64,000 bases of DNA from Clusia tigrina (lineage: Eukaryota > Arthropoda > Insecta > Diptera > Clusiidae): the NCBI GenBank assembly GCA_920105625.2, contig OV050032.1:16935856-16999855 (forward strand). Direction: 5' to 3'. Below are positions 41,893-54,740 of this stretch, one piece after another. The position numbers and the translations under genes are program-made. Within the stretch, counting starts at the first letter, position 1. Every line of letters begins with the position of its first letter. Under the pieces are notes generated by a model that did not search any database, was not told the DNA's origin, and was given only the letters and a program-made list of their open reading frames with translations.

Positions 41893-42886
41893 TGAGGGTC
41901 TCCAAAGATAGTAGTTTTCATGTTCGTTCCACATACACAGAAAATGTTTATCCACCATCACATCATTAATGGTGTTGCGATGTTGTAAATATGAAATTAC
42001 CTTTGGTTGTTCTGGAAATACAATAATTCCAACGATTTTGTACTGCCACCATTAACAATGGATAGTTTCATATTCCTGTAGGTGTTTCAAGAGAAAGTTA
42101 TTGAGGTACCGTGCTAATTTCTCAAAAACGGAGGCTGTCGAGATCCCACTTGTAAACTGTGAACGAGGATGAAATCGGGAGTAATACGGGAGACACAATT
42201 ATGTACGACCACCTCTTCTGAGATAAATATGAATAATGATCAAACATTGTAACATCATAATGATGGATTTTTCCACTCACATCATTCCAGAAACACAAGC
42301 AAATCAATATCAAACTGTTATTTCGATCGATTGGATGAAAGCACGCCCAGTTAATGGACAAAATAACATTCTGAGTACCTCTAAAAGCGATTTCAACGTA
42401 CTCATAGAGAACAAAATTGACTCACACATCTACGCTGGGCAGGATGTGAGTATCTATTCTGCTCACCTTATTTTTAATTATGTATTTTAGTTTGATTTTC
42501 ATCTCATTCTTCTTCAGTTAAATAGTTTCCCTATTCCACCAGTTTAGTTCATTTTCGGCAGATTTTGTAACGTGAATTCTCAGGAGAAATTTTGAACTTG
42601 GTTTTCAATTTCATATTACATAAACCTTAGACAATCCAATATAAAAGTGAAACACGTATGTACGTTTATTGTGCAGTTGGAGTAGGTTCAAAGGCCAGGC
42701 CAGACCCGTCTTTATTCAGCATTTCAATTTCACTTTCCTCCACCGTGTATGCCAAGTTAATAAACGGTTATCACAACAACAACTTTGATATAATGGCTCG
42801 ATTTTAGTTTAAATTTGTTTTTGGTTTTGCGAAGTATTCATATCCACATGAAAGTCATGTCAGAAAAGTACCGAGAATTCGTCCCT

Positions 42887-42892
<6 letters not shown>

Positions 42893-42978
<86 letters not shown>
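42893..42978. repeat. (TA)n microsatellite
   Basis: About 43 TA units, ending some 35 bp before the 3' end region of the decayed LINE on the minus strand. Confidence 0.95.
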
Positions 42979-42983
<5 letters not shown>

Positions 42984-43009
42984 ATATTTGTTCAATTCAT
43001 TTCAAAGTT

Positions 43010-44900
43010 CATTAAATGTTTAGACTTAGGTTAGTTTAGGGTTATCTGCCTGGCTCTAAGCCACACACAGACCCATTGGTCCTTAGCGGCACCAGATGGA
43101 GCTAGTCCTCTACGTAGAGTTGTAGTAGGCATCTTGTAGGATGTCAAGGTTTTTAGCGAATTTCAGGAGTGCTTGAAGTTTTATTCCTGAGACGTATTCC
43201 AGCGTCCTAATTGTGGGGCCCCAAGCATTTTAAGCGAGTTCTTGATATTGCAGGACATATGCATAAGAGATGTTCCCAATTCTCCTTTGTAACCGGCTCC
43301 CTGCATTTCTCGTCACTTGTGAGTCGCGTCTTGTACGCTAGTAAACTGTGGCCCGTCAGTATATCCACGATAGTTTTGCAATCTTTCCGTGACAGTGCCT
43401 GTACAAATCGATGATTTACACATGAGAGGCAGCTAATCAAGCTGATGTAAACTCTGCTTAGAATATTCCAGCTCCTACTCCGTCCGTAATTTTTTAGCCG
43501 TCTAGGTCCTTGGCTAGGTTTTATGTTTCTATGCCACTCCCCTTCTTCAATTATAGTCCGGAACCTTCTCTCTCTTAATTAAAATTCGGAGCCATGTAGT
43601 CCATATTATCTACTCTTCTCCCACCTATTGAGCTATGTCCGAAGGTTCTGAGAGTAAATTCATCACCAACCTCCCCTCAGATTTCGCTGCTATGCTTTCC
43701 GCAGCTTGAGCATCATTTCCAGAGCAGTCGTTGGATTAGTCTTCAGCGCTCCCGTTACGCACAGCGAGACACTGCATCTTTTTCCATTGGCTTACCGTAT
43801 GTTGATTTTCTTACTGCGGCCCACCACACCAGAGTATCGTAAAGCAGGATTGGTCTGACTATTGCTATATAGCACCAGTGCATTAGTCTAGGAGTTAGAC
43901 CCCAAGAATCGCCCAGCATCATTTAACATGAGTATAGTGCATTACTGGCCTTTTTCGTCCTCTCTTCAACATTGCGCTTCCACAGCAATTTGTTGTCCAA
44001 AATCAATCGCGCTTCCACAGCAGTTCGTTGTCCAAAATCAATCGCGCTTCCACAGCAGTTCGTTGTCCAACATCACTCTAAGGTATTTTATGTAGTTTTT
44101 GAGAATCAGTTCATTGCCGTTCAGCTCCGTGAGACTCCATGAGGAGACCTTATGTTTCCTTGTGAATAGTATCATGGCTGTTTTGTCAGCGCTTACCCCA
44201 GGATTGCTTGAGTTGCCCATTGATGTATCACTGTAAGAGTATTGTTCATAACGCTACTGATGGTATTTATGTACTTTCCCGTTACTACCAAGGCACTGTC
44301 GTCTGCATGTGGCAGTAGTTTTGGTGCCTTCCCATCAAATTTCTTTAGCGGTGCGGTTATTACAAGTCTCCAGAGGAGTGGCGATAGCACCATGTGGTGT
44401 TCGCTCGCCTGCTTGTTTTGGTTATTCTGGCTTCATTCCATTCCGCTCTTATTCTTCTGCAGTCCAATAGGCTAGAAAGCGGCTTCTACATTGGCTGTTT
44501 CCAAGCTCATCAAAATAACTTATTTCGACACGTTGTTGAATGCTCCATTAATATATAAAAATACTCCTAGGGCATATTCCATATACTCCAGGTCTTTTTC
44601 TATATTTAGCACTAGTGAGTGAAGTGCAGCCTCTGTGGATCTGCCATTAGTGTAAGCGCCTTGGATAAGTCACCGGGTGTCATTGTGTCCCTGATATGAG
44701 CGTCTACAATTTTCTCTAGCGATTTCAGAAGGAACGAAGCCAAGCTAATGGATCTATATTCCTTCGAGAGGGGTGCTTTTATCTGCTTTCGGTATAAACA
44801 CAATTCTCCACAGGTATGTAGTCAAACCTCAAATATTCTGTATATACTCGTATAGCCTTTAACCATGGGTAGTAACCTTTTGGAGCACGGAAGGAAAAAT
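43010..44900 (-). mobile_element. Decayed non-LTR retrotransposon (RT to C-terminal region)
   Basis: Going 5' to 3' on the minus strand: an RT block with YRSISLASFLLKSLEKIVDAHI (about 44800-44660), an RT palm with SPLLWRLVI and the ADD active site (44390-44310), a DNELLWKRD block (44060-44040), and a C-terminal block with LTGHSLLAYKTRL and a Cys/His pattern ending HLLCICP (43440-43207). Stops and frame changes separate these parts. The endonuclease is absent (5' truncated). The order and motifs match LOA/I/R1-group LINEs. A 35-bp triplication disrupts it at 43974-44078. Confidence 0.8.
43974..44078. repeat. 35-bp tandem triplication inside the LINE
   Basis: GCGCTTCCACAGCA(A/G)TT(T/C)GTTG... 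occurs three times with exact 35-bp spacing. The unit is not a multiple of three, so it shifts the RT frame, and it probably arose after the element was dead. Confidence 0.95.
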
Positions 44901-45218
44901 TCCATCTATTCACGGAGACGTAAATGGGTCAAAGATATTTATTGCCCATTCTACTTTGTTGGTTGTAATAAATTTCGTTTAGACGCTTATACTTAGTTTA
45001 GCATAATTTTGTTTAGGACTGGTTCTAGTGTCCAGGGATCTCAGGAACAAAATCAGCTCTAAATGAAACCCACACTTGTAAATATGCCATTCTTTAACCA
45101 ATTGGACAGTATTTCGTGATCTTATATATTTAGTAATAGGGTTCACTGGTGAAAAGACCGAAGTATGCAAATTCACATCAGCTCAAAATAGTTTTGTATT
45201 AGATTTTGTTACACCCTC

Positions 45219-45563
45219 ATGAATCCTCCTGACACTTCCCACATCAGTGAGGAAAGCGCACCTTGTCATGGTAATATAGATGCAGTTTTATTAAATTTTA
45301 AATTAACACATCCAAGAGCACTTGCAGCAAATCGTTCACTGCCTTTTGGGCGCGTTTGTGTGGTGGTTCTGCGCTTATGCTTCGACTCAATTTCCTATGC
45401 AAAATGCAGAACAATCGGAGAACTTGGCTCCAAACTGAGACGTGCTAGTTCTAATTCAGAGGTGCGACTGCCGTCCAGTGGTTTCAACAACAGTTCAGAA
45501 CTTGGCAGCACTTGGATGCCACTTATTACCACCGTTCGAGGCAAGTGCGAATCAACAAAGTGA
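45219..45563 (+). other. Unassigned 114-codon open frame
   Basis: Begins with ATG and ends TGA. Ser/Leu/Arg-rich with no signal peptide, membrane segment or known motif. It lies between two dead LINEs. Splice partners were not found. Weak. Confidence 0.15.
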
Positions 45564-46377
45564 ATAAATAGTTCCGTTTCTTTGCTGACACGCTTCGAAT
45601 GCCCCTCTGCTTGTTTATCATTTGATATGATTATTTGACGGTTGTTGTGGGCTTATTTTTGTCATTTGCTGCGTCGACAGCACATATTTTGAAAGTGATT
45701 AAAGCACATTTGGGGAAGAAAGGAAATTGCCACTGCATGCAAATAAATAAATTGACATGAGTATGGAAATGTCCAAATGAAAGTTCATAAAAAAGTTTTA
45801 TAATTTTAGTTTAATATCACTTTGTTTGCTTGCGAGCGGAGCAGATGGGAGGAGAGAGGGTACTAGATGTGTAGTGAAGATTTATGTGAAATTATAAATT
45901 GAAATGGTTATACAAATTTGTCACTGTCACTCTCGGAAAGTGGCAATAAAATACAAGTACGCGAACATAAATGACAAACAAAGACAATGCTTCTGCAAAT
46001 GTGTGTGAATTTGTTAACAGTCTGAAGCTCAGCCATTGGGGTGATCCACACGATGCTGCTTGAAAGGCACCTAAAATGTTTAACACCTAAACACGAGTAG
46101 GAAGCGTCGAAGGGTCATGTACAATTGCGTTGGCCACATTAGGAGGTAATGGAAGCGATGTTACATAGAAAAAAGAACTAAAACAGTTCCTCCGAGATAA
46201 TGTCATTCCGCCCACAGCGTTAGAAACACATATAATAGCGCCTTTCCGTATTTGCTCATTTCAGCATTGGTCCCTTTGTGATTTGTGTATTTGTCGCTTG
46301 ACCTTTCCCACTCAGTTTCAACCCCTCACAGTATCCAGCATCCACTGAAACTGCACTATACCAACTGACGAACTTAC

Positions 46378-48352
46378 TGCAGGATAGCGCTGTGCGCCTT
46401 CCTAGACATATGAGGTGCTTTTGACAATACGTCACATGACGCTATCAGAAGAGCTCTTACAAGAAGAGGGGTTGACAATACTCTCGCTTCTTGGATGAGC
46501 AATATGCTTAATACGAGGAAGGTAGAAATACCAACTAGTACAGGAAGTATAATCGCTAACACCACACGGGGTTGCCCACAAGGAGGTGTTATGTGGAGTA
46601 CAGTAGTAGACGAGCTATTGGCAGATCTAGAAAACAATGGTCTGTCATTCAGGGCTACGCGGACGACATAGTCATCATCTGTAGAGGCAAATTTGAGGAT
46701 ACTCTATGTGATAGAATTCAGCTAGGACTTAAACTAATGAAGAAATGGTGCGCCAAGGTTGGGCTGAATATTAATCCAGCAAAAACAACGTTAGTACCAT
46801 TCAAAAGAAAGTATAAACTCGCGCATCTTAAACCTATCCGTTTAGACGGTATACGAGTAGAGATAGAAATTCAGAAAGAAGCAAAATTCTTGGGTATCGT
46901 CTTAGACCAAAAATTACTGTGGAAACCCCCCCATTTTGAGCAAATTGAACAGAAAGCTATCAAAACTTTCATGACGTGTAGAACTATTGCGGGCAAAAAT
47001 TGGGGTTGTACACCAAAAATCCTGCGATGGATATACACAGCAATTGTCAGGCCAATGATAACCTATGGGGCATTAGTCTGGGAAAACTGCACGAATCAGC
47101 GGACAGTAACTAACACTCTTAGCAAGATACAAAGACTTGCATGTGTATGTATTACGGGAGCTATGCGAACATGTCCAACGGTATCAATGGAGGTACTCTT
47201 GGATATCACTCCTCTTCATATTTATATCCAGTCCCAAGCGAGGAGGGCTATTTTGAGGGTAGCTGGAAACAACACCAGCACAGGTAGTTATCTTAATCAA
47301 AGGAAGACGAACTTCTCGTTAAGCAACTTCCTGAAATCTCGATGCCAAAGGACTCCATACTCCCAACGTTCAGCTTTAAGAAACATTTTAAAACTGAACT
47401 TAGTAATAAAAAAGATTGGGAAGGTATATCAGAAACACACAAGGTATACCAGTATATGATGACATGGTACACTGACGGCTCACTCACTGACGACGGAGCC
47501 GGGCCGGGTGTATTTGGACCAGGGAAAATATACTCTGAACCTTTAGGTAAGAACACATATATTTTTCAAGCGGAAGTATACGCGATAGATAGATGTGCGC
47601 ACTTTAATCTCGAACGAAACTATCGGAACCGCAGAATAGCAATACTGACTGACAGCCAGGCAGCTATCAAAGCACTTAAATCTCACCAAGTTACATCAAA
47701 ACTGGTGATGGAGTGCATTGATAAGCTGAACATCCCAGGCCAACTCAATCAGGTGTGGATTCTATGGGTTCCGGGGCATGTAGGGATTAATGGAAACGAG
47801 ATGGCAGACAAACTTGCCAGAAAAGGAGCATCATCTCCATTTGTAGGACCCGAACCATTCTGTGGATTAGGATCGAGTAACATCTCCCGTATTATCTGGG
47901 AAGAAGAGGATAGACAAAGAAGATAATACTGGGAAAAATTACCGGGGTTATCACATTCTAAATTAGCGCTAGGGACATACAACCCAAAACGCTACGAGGA
48001 CTGTATGAATCTAACGAAGAACAACTTGAGAATCATTACGGGACATTGTAGGTTGAATTTTCACCTAACAAAACTGGGAATTTTCCCTGATGCTCTTTGT
48101 AGGTTCTGCAAGGAAGAGGACGAGACCGCACAACATGTGTTAGGAACTTGCTCCGTCCTGATGCACAAGAGAAGGAAACACCTTGGCGTATTCATCATAC
48201 TCGATGAAGAACTCAGACTCTGTGAAGTAGGACCAATACTCCAATTCATCGAAGGAATTGGGCTAAGAGAAATACTCTAGGTCCACGAAGGGGGCACAAT
48301 AGATCTTATAGGTCGCAGTGCAACATCCCCTCAACGATAATAATAATAATCC
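46378..48352 (+). mobile_element. LINE copy A, 5'-truncated (RT + RNase H + Cys/His tail)
   Basis: Starts inside the RT with IALCAFLDI, where a stop replaces the Glu codon before GAFDN (46413). RT motifs TRGCPQGG and YADD are present, but the four residues after GGV (LSPL in copy B) are missing. A frameshift lies near 46650. A second frameshift near 47335 leads into RNase H (YTDGS, AEVYAID, TDSQAA, WVPGHVGINGNEMAD). One in-frame TAA at 47924 precedes the C-terminal CRFC...HVLGTC block. The 3' end is ...CAATAGATCTTATAGGTCGCAGTG... followed by (AAT)n. It belongs to the LOA/I-type group and cannot move by itself. Confidence 0.88.
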
Positions 48353-50920
48353 AGCATCCAGTTTTTGACAGTTGAAAGCATACAAGTTAAATGCCGTACT
48401 CAGCTGTGCTTATTACCAAAGTTCACGTGTCACTCACTCACTCATGATCGTGTAAACTACCATACACGTCCTTTACAGCAATAATTCAATAGCTAACGGC
48501 AGCCGTAATGCCAACAAAGAGGATTTGCCAATAGTAAATTCTCTTTGATGTCACGATGGAGAGTACGCTAAAACGGTGTGAATAATGGTAACTGAGACCA
48601 AGTAAGCGCAGCCGCATAGAAACATTAAAGCGCTGTTATAAGCACTCCAGTGTGTATCATTTGGGGGAATGTAAGCAAAACGCTTCAGCGTGATTCCATG
48701 GTTGCATAGAATGGTTACTCCGAAATGTGAATAGACTCGTTCCAGTCTTCCAGAGTCTTCACAAGACACACTAATAACAGACTTGGCGAGTATCAGAGAG
48801 CATACAGATGGAAGAGGGAATACGAGACACTGTTTCATTAGAATTGTACAGGAGAAGAGCCGGCCTCCAAGTTCCAGTGGCAAGCAAGCTAGTCTGACAG
48901 TTGTTAGGTACCCCGAGAACCGTTCGAATCCTTCCCAAGGCATGGTCTTGAAATGCTACTTTCCTCCTTAGTGGTTGGTATTCACTTCCTCAAACCCTTG
49001 CAGACATAATAAAATCCTGAGAACTTAACAAAATCGTTCTCACTTAATGTTGGCTAAAAAATTGTCTTTTCTGGGCGATGGAAAAAATCGATCCAGAGAG
49101 CTATAGTTCCCACATAGTGATTCGAGTACCACGTGTCAGATAAGGGGGAGACACAATGCTGTTAGGATTATTTAAAGAAATCTGTCAGTAAATTGTGGTC
49201 TGCCATCAAGTGACGCGACACTGCTGTATTATTTCCTTTTGAAGTTCCTATACATGAAGTCATTGATTTACTTGTTACTTGTATAATGGAAACGTGTCAT
49301 TCGTGAAACAAAAGCCACAATTCCTGTTGGATAAAATGACCCAACATTTCACTTTTAGAATGCTGCATCCTAGAGTCATCACACAGAAATCGTCTTCAAA
49401 TATTGATGGTATGGCACGAAGCTGTGATGAGTGTTGTCATTAAGTGTCTTTACTATTGCCATTGTTGCTATTTCTAACAGAAGGATTATGCCCTAGGAGG
49501 ATGAGCTTGATTCTTCCTCTGTGGATGGTTTTCTATCCGTACTAAACGAGTGATGAAAAATAAAAATTTTACATTTTACGTTTCAAATTTGGATGTGCCA
49601 GTGTGTAAGGCACTGCAGTCACTCCAAAGTGAATCTCAGTTAATGGTTGTAGGGTGCACACTTTTTCGGCTTGCCTTAAGTTGGCTTTTACTGTGGTGGC
49701 ACAAGTGTTGCTGTGTGCGTGCACTTTGTGGCTATAAATTTTTGGCTTTTATCTACATAAATGGCTGTATTTATTTCGGAGTAGCTGCCGCTGTGGTGCT
49801 TGTTGTTGTAGTTGTGGCGGTTGTTGTAGTTGTGGCTGTTGTTGTAGTTGTGGCGGTTGTTGCACTTGTTGTTGTAGCTGTGGTTGTTGTGTGTGTGTGC
49901 TGTTGTGGTTGGCGAGGGCATGGGCAGAAGCATTGAATTAAGCGCGTGAACTTTCCTCTTACATTAGCTTCAATGTATACGGCAATTATTGTTATTAGTG
50001 AAGAAAACGCCATGCTTTTATTAAAATTTTTTTGGTTTTTGTTGTTGTTGTTGTTGTTAGTAGTTGATGATTTGGTTTTGCTTTCACTAAAGGGGAGAGA
50101 ACTTATTTCCAAATCACAGAAGAAAAATGCGACTACAAACACAACGCCAGAGGATCACGTGCGTTGGGTTGATTCGTTTCGCTTCGAGTTTGTAGGCGGT
50201 CGACTTTCGGTTTGCAAGGAGATGTGTCTGTCTGGTTGTGTGTGTGCACCCACGTCATTGTCGGTGACAATGTGTTTCTTAGCCACACAAACGCACATCC
50301 AGGCACACTGTACTAGTAGCAGCAACAATTTCAGCTGGAAGCAAACACCAACACCAACAAATAAACACTCCATGAAAGCATTTATTAATTTTTAATTTAT
50401 GAACAACGTTTTCGCCGCTTTTCCGGTGAGGACTACTGACGTTGATGGTGGGTGTCAACGGTGTCAAAACGACCGGAAACGAATAGCTGTGGAAATTCGC
50501 GGAAAATTTGGTATTCTACTCATGCATGCGAATGTGGATTGAAGTGTGCGATGGCCCAGGTCTGTAAGGAAATCAATATTTAGCAATTTATCTGTTTTTG
50601 CTTTGTTTCTTTTGTTTTTGATGAGGGCAAGTAGTAACAAGTTTTGAGCTGTGCAAGGAGAAGGATTAAAAGTAAGGAAGCAAACGTAGTGCAAGGCAAA
50701 CAGCTGTTTGCAAATGGCCTTGGAGCCCGATCCCCGAATATCCACCCCAAAGTTGATGCATTCTTTGAAGTAGGCAGAGAGGATCCTCGGGCGAACCAAA
50801 CATTTCGTATAATGTTTAATGATAGATAATGTTTAATTGTATATAATGTTTAATGATATATTTGTATAATGTTTAATAGATATAATCCGGCTAAAGGAAA
50901 CTCTACTTGAATCCAGAAAT
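48353..50920. other. Intergenic, no supported gene
   Basis: Contains a GTT/GTAGTTGTGGCG low-complexity stretch (49795-49910) and (GTT)n at 50040-50057. A minus-strand frame of 130 codons with an ATG (48943-48551) is the only long one; it is Leu/Ser/Cys-rich and unrecognised. Confidence 0.35.
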
Positions 50921-50929
50921 TAATCGCCT

Positions 50930-51312
50930 TTGAATGGAATCCTGTTGAGGGGCACCGGTGAGAGTAAGTAGAGTATAACCACTGGCCTGGCTTCTCGGCT
51001 AAGGGAAGTATGGCAACGGTATTCCAATCGGAAGTGTTTGGTATACTGAAGGAATCGGAGTGGGTAACTGAGAAGAAATGACGCGGTAAACAGATTAGAG
51101 TCTGTACTGACAGTCAGGCGTACTGAAGGCACTAGAAAATGCGTTAACCACAGTCAAGACTTTACTTTTATTTGGGTTTCGGGACACTGTGACGTACGGG
51201 GGAACGAAGTAGCTCATGAACTGGCAAACTGTGGATCTGCGGGTACTTCAATGGGGCCAGAGCCATTTATCGATATGAGTTTAGCAGGGGCAATTGGATC
51301 AAGAGCTATATG
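50930..51312 (+). mobile_element. Non-LTR RNase H fragment
   Basis: Plus strand: ATVFQSEVFGI (catalytic Glu), TDSQA, then WVSGHCDVRGNEVAHELA and GTSMGPEPF. A stop follows the first block and a frame change lies at TDSQA, so it is dead. The GPEPF block links it to the same broad LINE group as copies A and B. Confidence 0.75.
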
Positions 51313-51359
51313 AAAGTAAGTTCCAACACCAGCAAAGTTACTATCAACAGTTACGCTGT

Positions 51360-51770
51360 ATCAGTGACAGGTTCTATGTCAAGCACAAAGATGAATGTTC
51401 TGAAAGTCAAAAATAAGCAGGGGTACCCTAAGGCAGTGTCCTGGTACCTTCCACACAGATGATATACCAACTCCACCCTGTGACAGGTTCTATGTCAAGC
51501 ACAAAGATGAATGTTCTGAAATCCAAAAATAAGCAGGGGTGCCCCAAGTCAGCGTCCTGGTACCTTCCACTCTCAGATGATATACCAACTCTACCCTCAG
51601 GAGAAAACATTCGCTGTTGACACCGTTTTATTATCGTCATATCAACATTGATGTAGCCTTAACAAAACTACAAACACTGCTGGACAACACACTACTATGG
51701 GTCAAGAAGTGGGGTATCGAAATTAATAGCAACAAGACAGTTCAAGTAATTTATACAAATAGAAGGACAC
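51360..51770 (+). mobile_element. Jockey-type RT fragment with internal duplication
   Basis: Shows KHKDECSE, AGVPQ, YTNSTL, then NIDVALTKLQTLLDNTLLWVKKWGIEINSNKT and TNRR, in the order of a Jockey-clade RT from the PQG motif to the thumb. The active-site aspartate block is lost. A 116-bp segment is duplicated. It follows the RNase H fragment, so the domain order is not that of one element. Confidence 0.7.
51366..51600. repeat. 116-bp tandem duplication
   Basis: The segment beginning GACAGGTTCTATGTCAAGCA at 51366 recurs at 51482 with about ten differences. The offset of 116 is not a multiple of three. Confidence 0.9.
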
Positions 51771-51779
51771 ACTAGGTCA

Positions 51780-52363
51780 TCTCTCCTCATAGCTCCTGCC
51801 GGTTTTTGTAGCTGCTATTCTCGCACCCATCCATTTTGAATCTGGGACCATCGTATTTCAGCTTTGTTGAGTTCAGCCACTCTAAACTAATTGCCGTTAA
51901 CTCAAAATGATTGTAAAGTCAAAGTCAATTTAGTCTGAGAGAATGTACGAAAATGTAAACTAATCTCGCCTGACTTGCACTGAGCTGACCTAAGTGTGCG
52001 AGTAAATTGCATGCATCTAAGGAGCACAATAAACGCCACCGACGATACATTTTGTTTCGATGTCTGCATAGAAATCCTAATCCCAATCGATTCAGCCCGG
52101 CTACAGCTGCAGTTGAAGCTATGCCGACGAAAGGTCAAATGAGGGTCAGCGCGTGGAGTCGTTGCCTTCGGTGCTGTTGTTATCGCTGTCGTTGGTGGGC
52201 GCTGCGGTTTTTTTTGTGGTGGGTGCAGCGTTTTTCTCTGCTCAGTTTAGCCTTGCCGCACTTGATTAGGCACGATCACAATGATCGCGCCCATTATGAG
52301 AATTGAAAAGCAAAACAAAAAGAAAATAAACACACAAAAGCACACACAACAACGGAAGCAATA

Positions 52364-52400
<37 letters not shown>

Positions 52401-54710
52401 AAATGGCAACGACAATGGAAGAGACTTTCTTAACGCTTCCCGAGTTTATTGGCGCTTTCGAGCTCGTCTGCTGGCGGGCTTTGGTTGAATGCTTAATGCG
52501 GGTCAAATTGTCTGCAGCGGCCAAGAGCACACATCTTCTGCAGGTTAACTCTGGCCCGCTTGTTGGCCAAATTCTAAACCAGTTTATTTTGTGGCTGCTT
52601 TATGGCTTTTCGGCTGTGTCTCTGGGGCAAGGAAGGAATTTCTTGTGTGTGAGGCTATGTCGAAGACAAAAGCCCACAAAAAAGTGAAATTCGCGCATGA
52701 GTTTATTTGAAGAAATTGGACGATTTTAATTTCCACTCTATTAGTTCACACTTAACGCAGATTATTGCTCTGACGAGCGCGATCGCGACCGCGATCATAA
52801 GCACGTGAATCACAGCGGTACGAGTACTCGTGCTTCTGGCTGGAATTGGTATTAATGGCTTCGGTGGCCCTTTTTACCATAGTTGCAGCTGAATTCCATT
52901 TACTTCGCTATTTGTACAATAAAGTGAAAGTGTGTCCAATTCATAATTATTGTGTTGATTTTGTCTATTTACGCAATCAAGTGGCTGCTCAAGTACCTCA
53001 TGATTATCTTTATTTGGGTAATTAAAAATCGCATTCCTTGCATTCGCACCAGAACATAAATTTAGTGCGGGGTCTGCAGAGCTGCTGTTTCGAGTGCTGC
53101 CTTTAATTAAATTAAAATGGTTTTAGATGAGAGTGGAGTAGAAGTTGCAGGCTGTTTAACAACAAAAGGTTCAGGTTCAGGTGACGTAAACGAAGGCTCT
53201 GCTAGCTCTGGTTCCAAAACAGCAATTCGAAGTTCGCTAAGCACACTTTAAATGGTGAGGGGTGGCAAAAAAAAAGCAAAGGGTACCTTTCCAGCAATGA
53301 GTTTTAAGCAATGAATTGATGTGTCATAGACCCCACCGATTACCATCTCAAGGTGTCCATATACCATCCAAGCAACTTGGCTCTAAGCGATGAAACGGAG
53401 TAGCCTTTCAATGGACAAGTAAACTAATTTTCTGTGTTTATCCTGGATCGGTTCAAAATTGGAATCCTATCTCAGACAATTCTGACACCCCACAGATAAC
53501 ATGTTCTACTCTGCAAACCATTATCTGACCTTCTCCAGGGTAGTGAAGCCCTTATAACGTAAGCACAGGTCTCAGTAACCGATCATACCTTACCTAAATA
53601 TACACTTACTGGCCTTATTTAGTGTATTTAGTGTACTGCTAAACCCAAGTACAGGACCATTTTAAAAATTCATAGCTTTTTTGTTTTAATGTTTTGAAAT
53701 TTGCTTTCCAGACTACAGCAAATACTCGTGTGCAGTAAGTATTTTGCACCAAGTTACAGTTGAGTAGCGGGTCAAAATTTATAATTTATTTTCACCGAAA
53801 ATCAAGGGTCCTTTTTCAGGTTCAGGGTAATAACCACCGATATTTTAATGTAAGCAATTTACACAAAAATATCGCATTCAGTGACCGATTTAGGTAACTT
53901 GATACGGTTCTATGATTATTGAACCCAGATCTGCAAGATCACGATGGGTATGTTGAGCTTGGAATGAAGAGTGTCCGATATGCAGTAAGAGCAATCTTTC
54001 GAAAACGTGCTCACCAACTAAGTCTGTCCCAGTCGTCATATCATCGCATTTCGAGCAACAATTTGCAAAATAATTTGGCTTAAGTTGTATTTCTCCTTCT
54101 CGCATCTGTGTTGGTGTGATGTGACAAGAGTCGCGGAAAGGTATGCAGCGGTAAATTGGCGGCAACTGTACTATTTAAAGTAGAGAGCCTAAAAGTATGT
54201 GCTTCGAAAATGTGTACTCGCAAATTAATATTATGCACCAGTGTATAAAGAGGCGTTTGTTCTATTTGCCAGCCTCAACTCGCTGAAGGCAGCTTTTTTC
54301 GAAATTTGTGTGGGATAACAACGACACAACTTAGCGCGGTCGCTATTTTTAACGATCGGGATTGGTTTTGGAAGTCAAATTTCTTATGGTTGGTGCATAG
54401 AATAAACATTTTCCCACATAAAAATATCAATCTGGATGGAATCGTTGCTGCCAATGCTGCCAACCTTCTAGAAACTTAAGGATTTCATTATTTTTTCTTC
54501 TCAACCGAATCATTCGGGTGGAGAATCACATCGAATCGGCTCGTGTTGTCTGTCCGAAAGAGACCTTACAAAAAAAAAAAGAAAATAAAAATAAAAAAAT
54601 TATGCTCTGTTGAGGATGATGCCCTCTTATTATATATTACAAAGTAGGACAGTATTTTTAATATGCAGTACTTTGTTCTTAAGGTTAACTAAGTCCCATA
54701 TTTGAATGGT
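51780..54710. other. Intergenic, no supported gene
   Basis: Contains a (GGCAAC)n run near 52363-52400 and a 12-bp palindrome ACGAGTACTCGT at 52820-52831. No domain-bearing frame. Confidence 0.4.
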
Positions 54711-54711
54711 T

Positions 54712-54740
54712 GTAATGTAATGTAATGTAATGTAATGTAA
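54712..54740. repeat. (TAATG)n tail of LINE copy B
   Basis: Five to six pentamer units (ATTAC read on the LINE strand), placed exactly at the element's 3' end. Confidence 0.9.

Noticed and set aside
48551..48943. 130-codon minus-strand frame with ATG
   Set aside because: No recognisable domain, no supporting context between dead transposons; kept only as a note in the spacer entry.
49550..50142. Val-rich and Thr/Asn-rich frames on both strands
   Set aside because: Shadows of GTT/GTAGTTGTGG low-complexity DNA.
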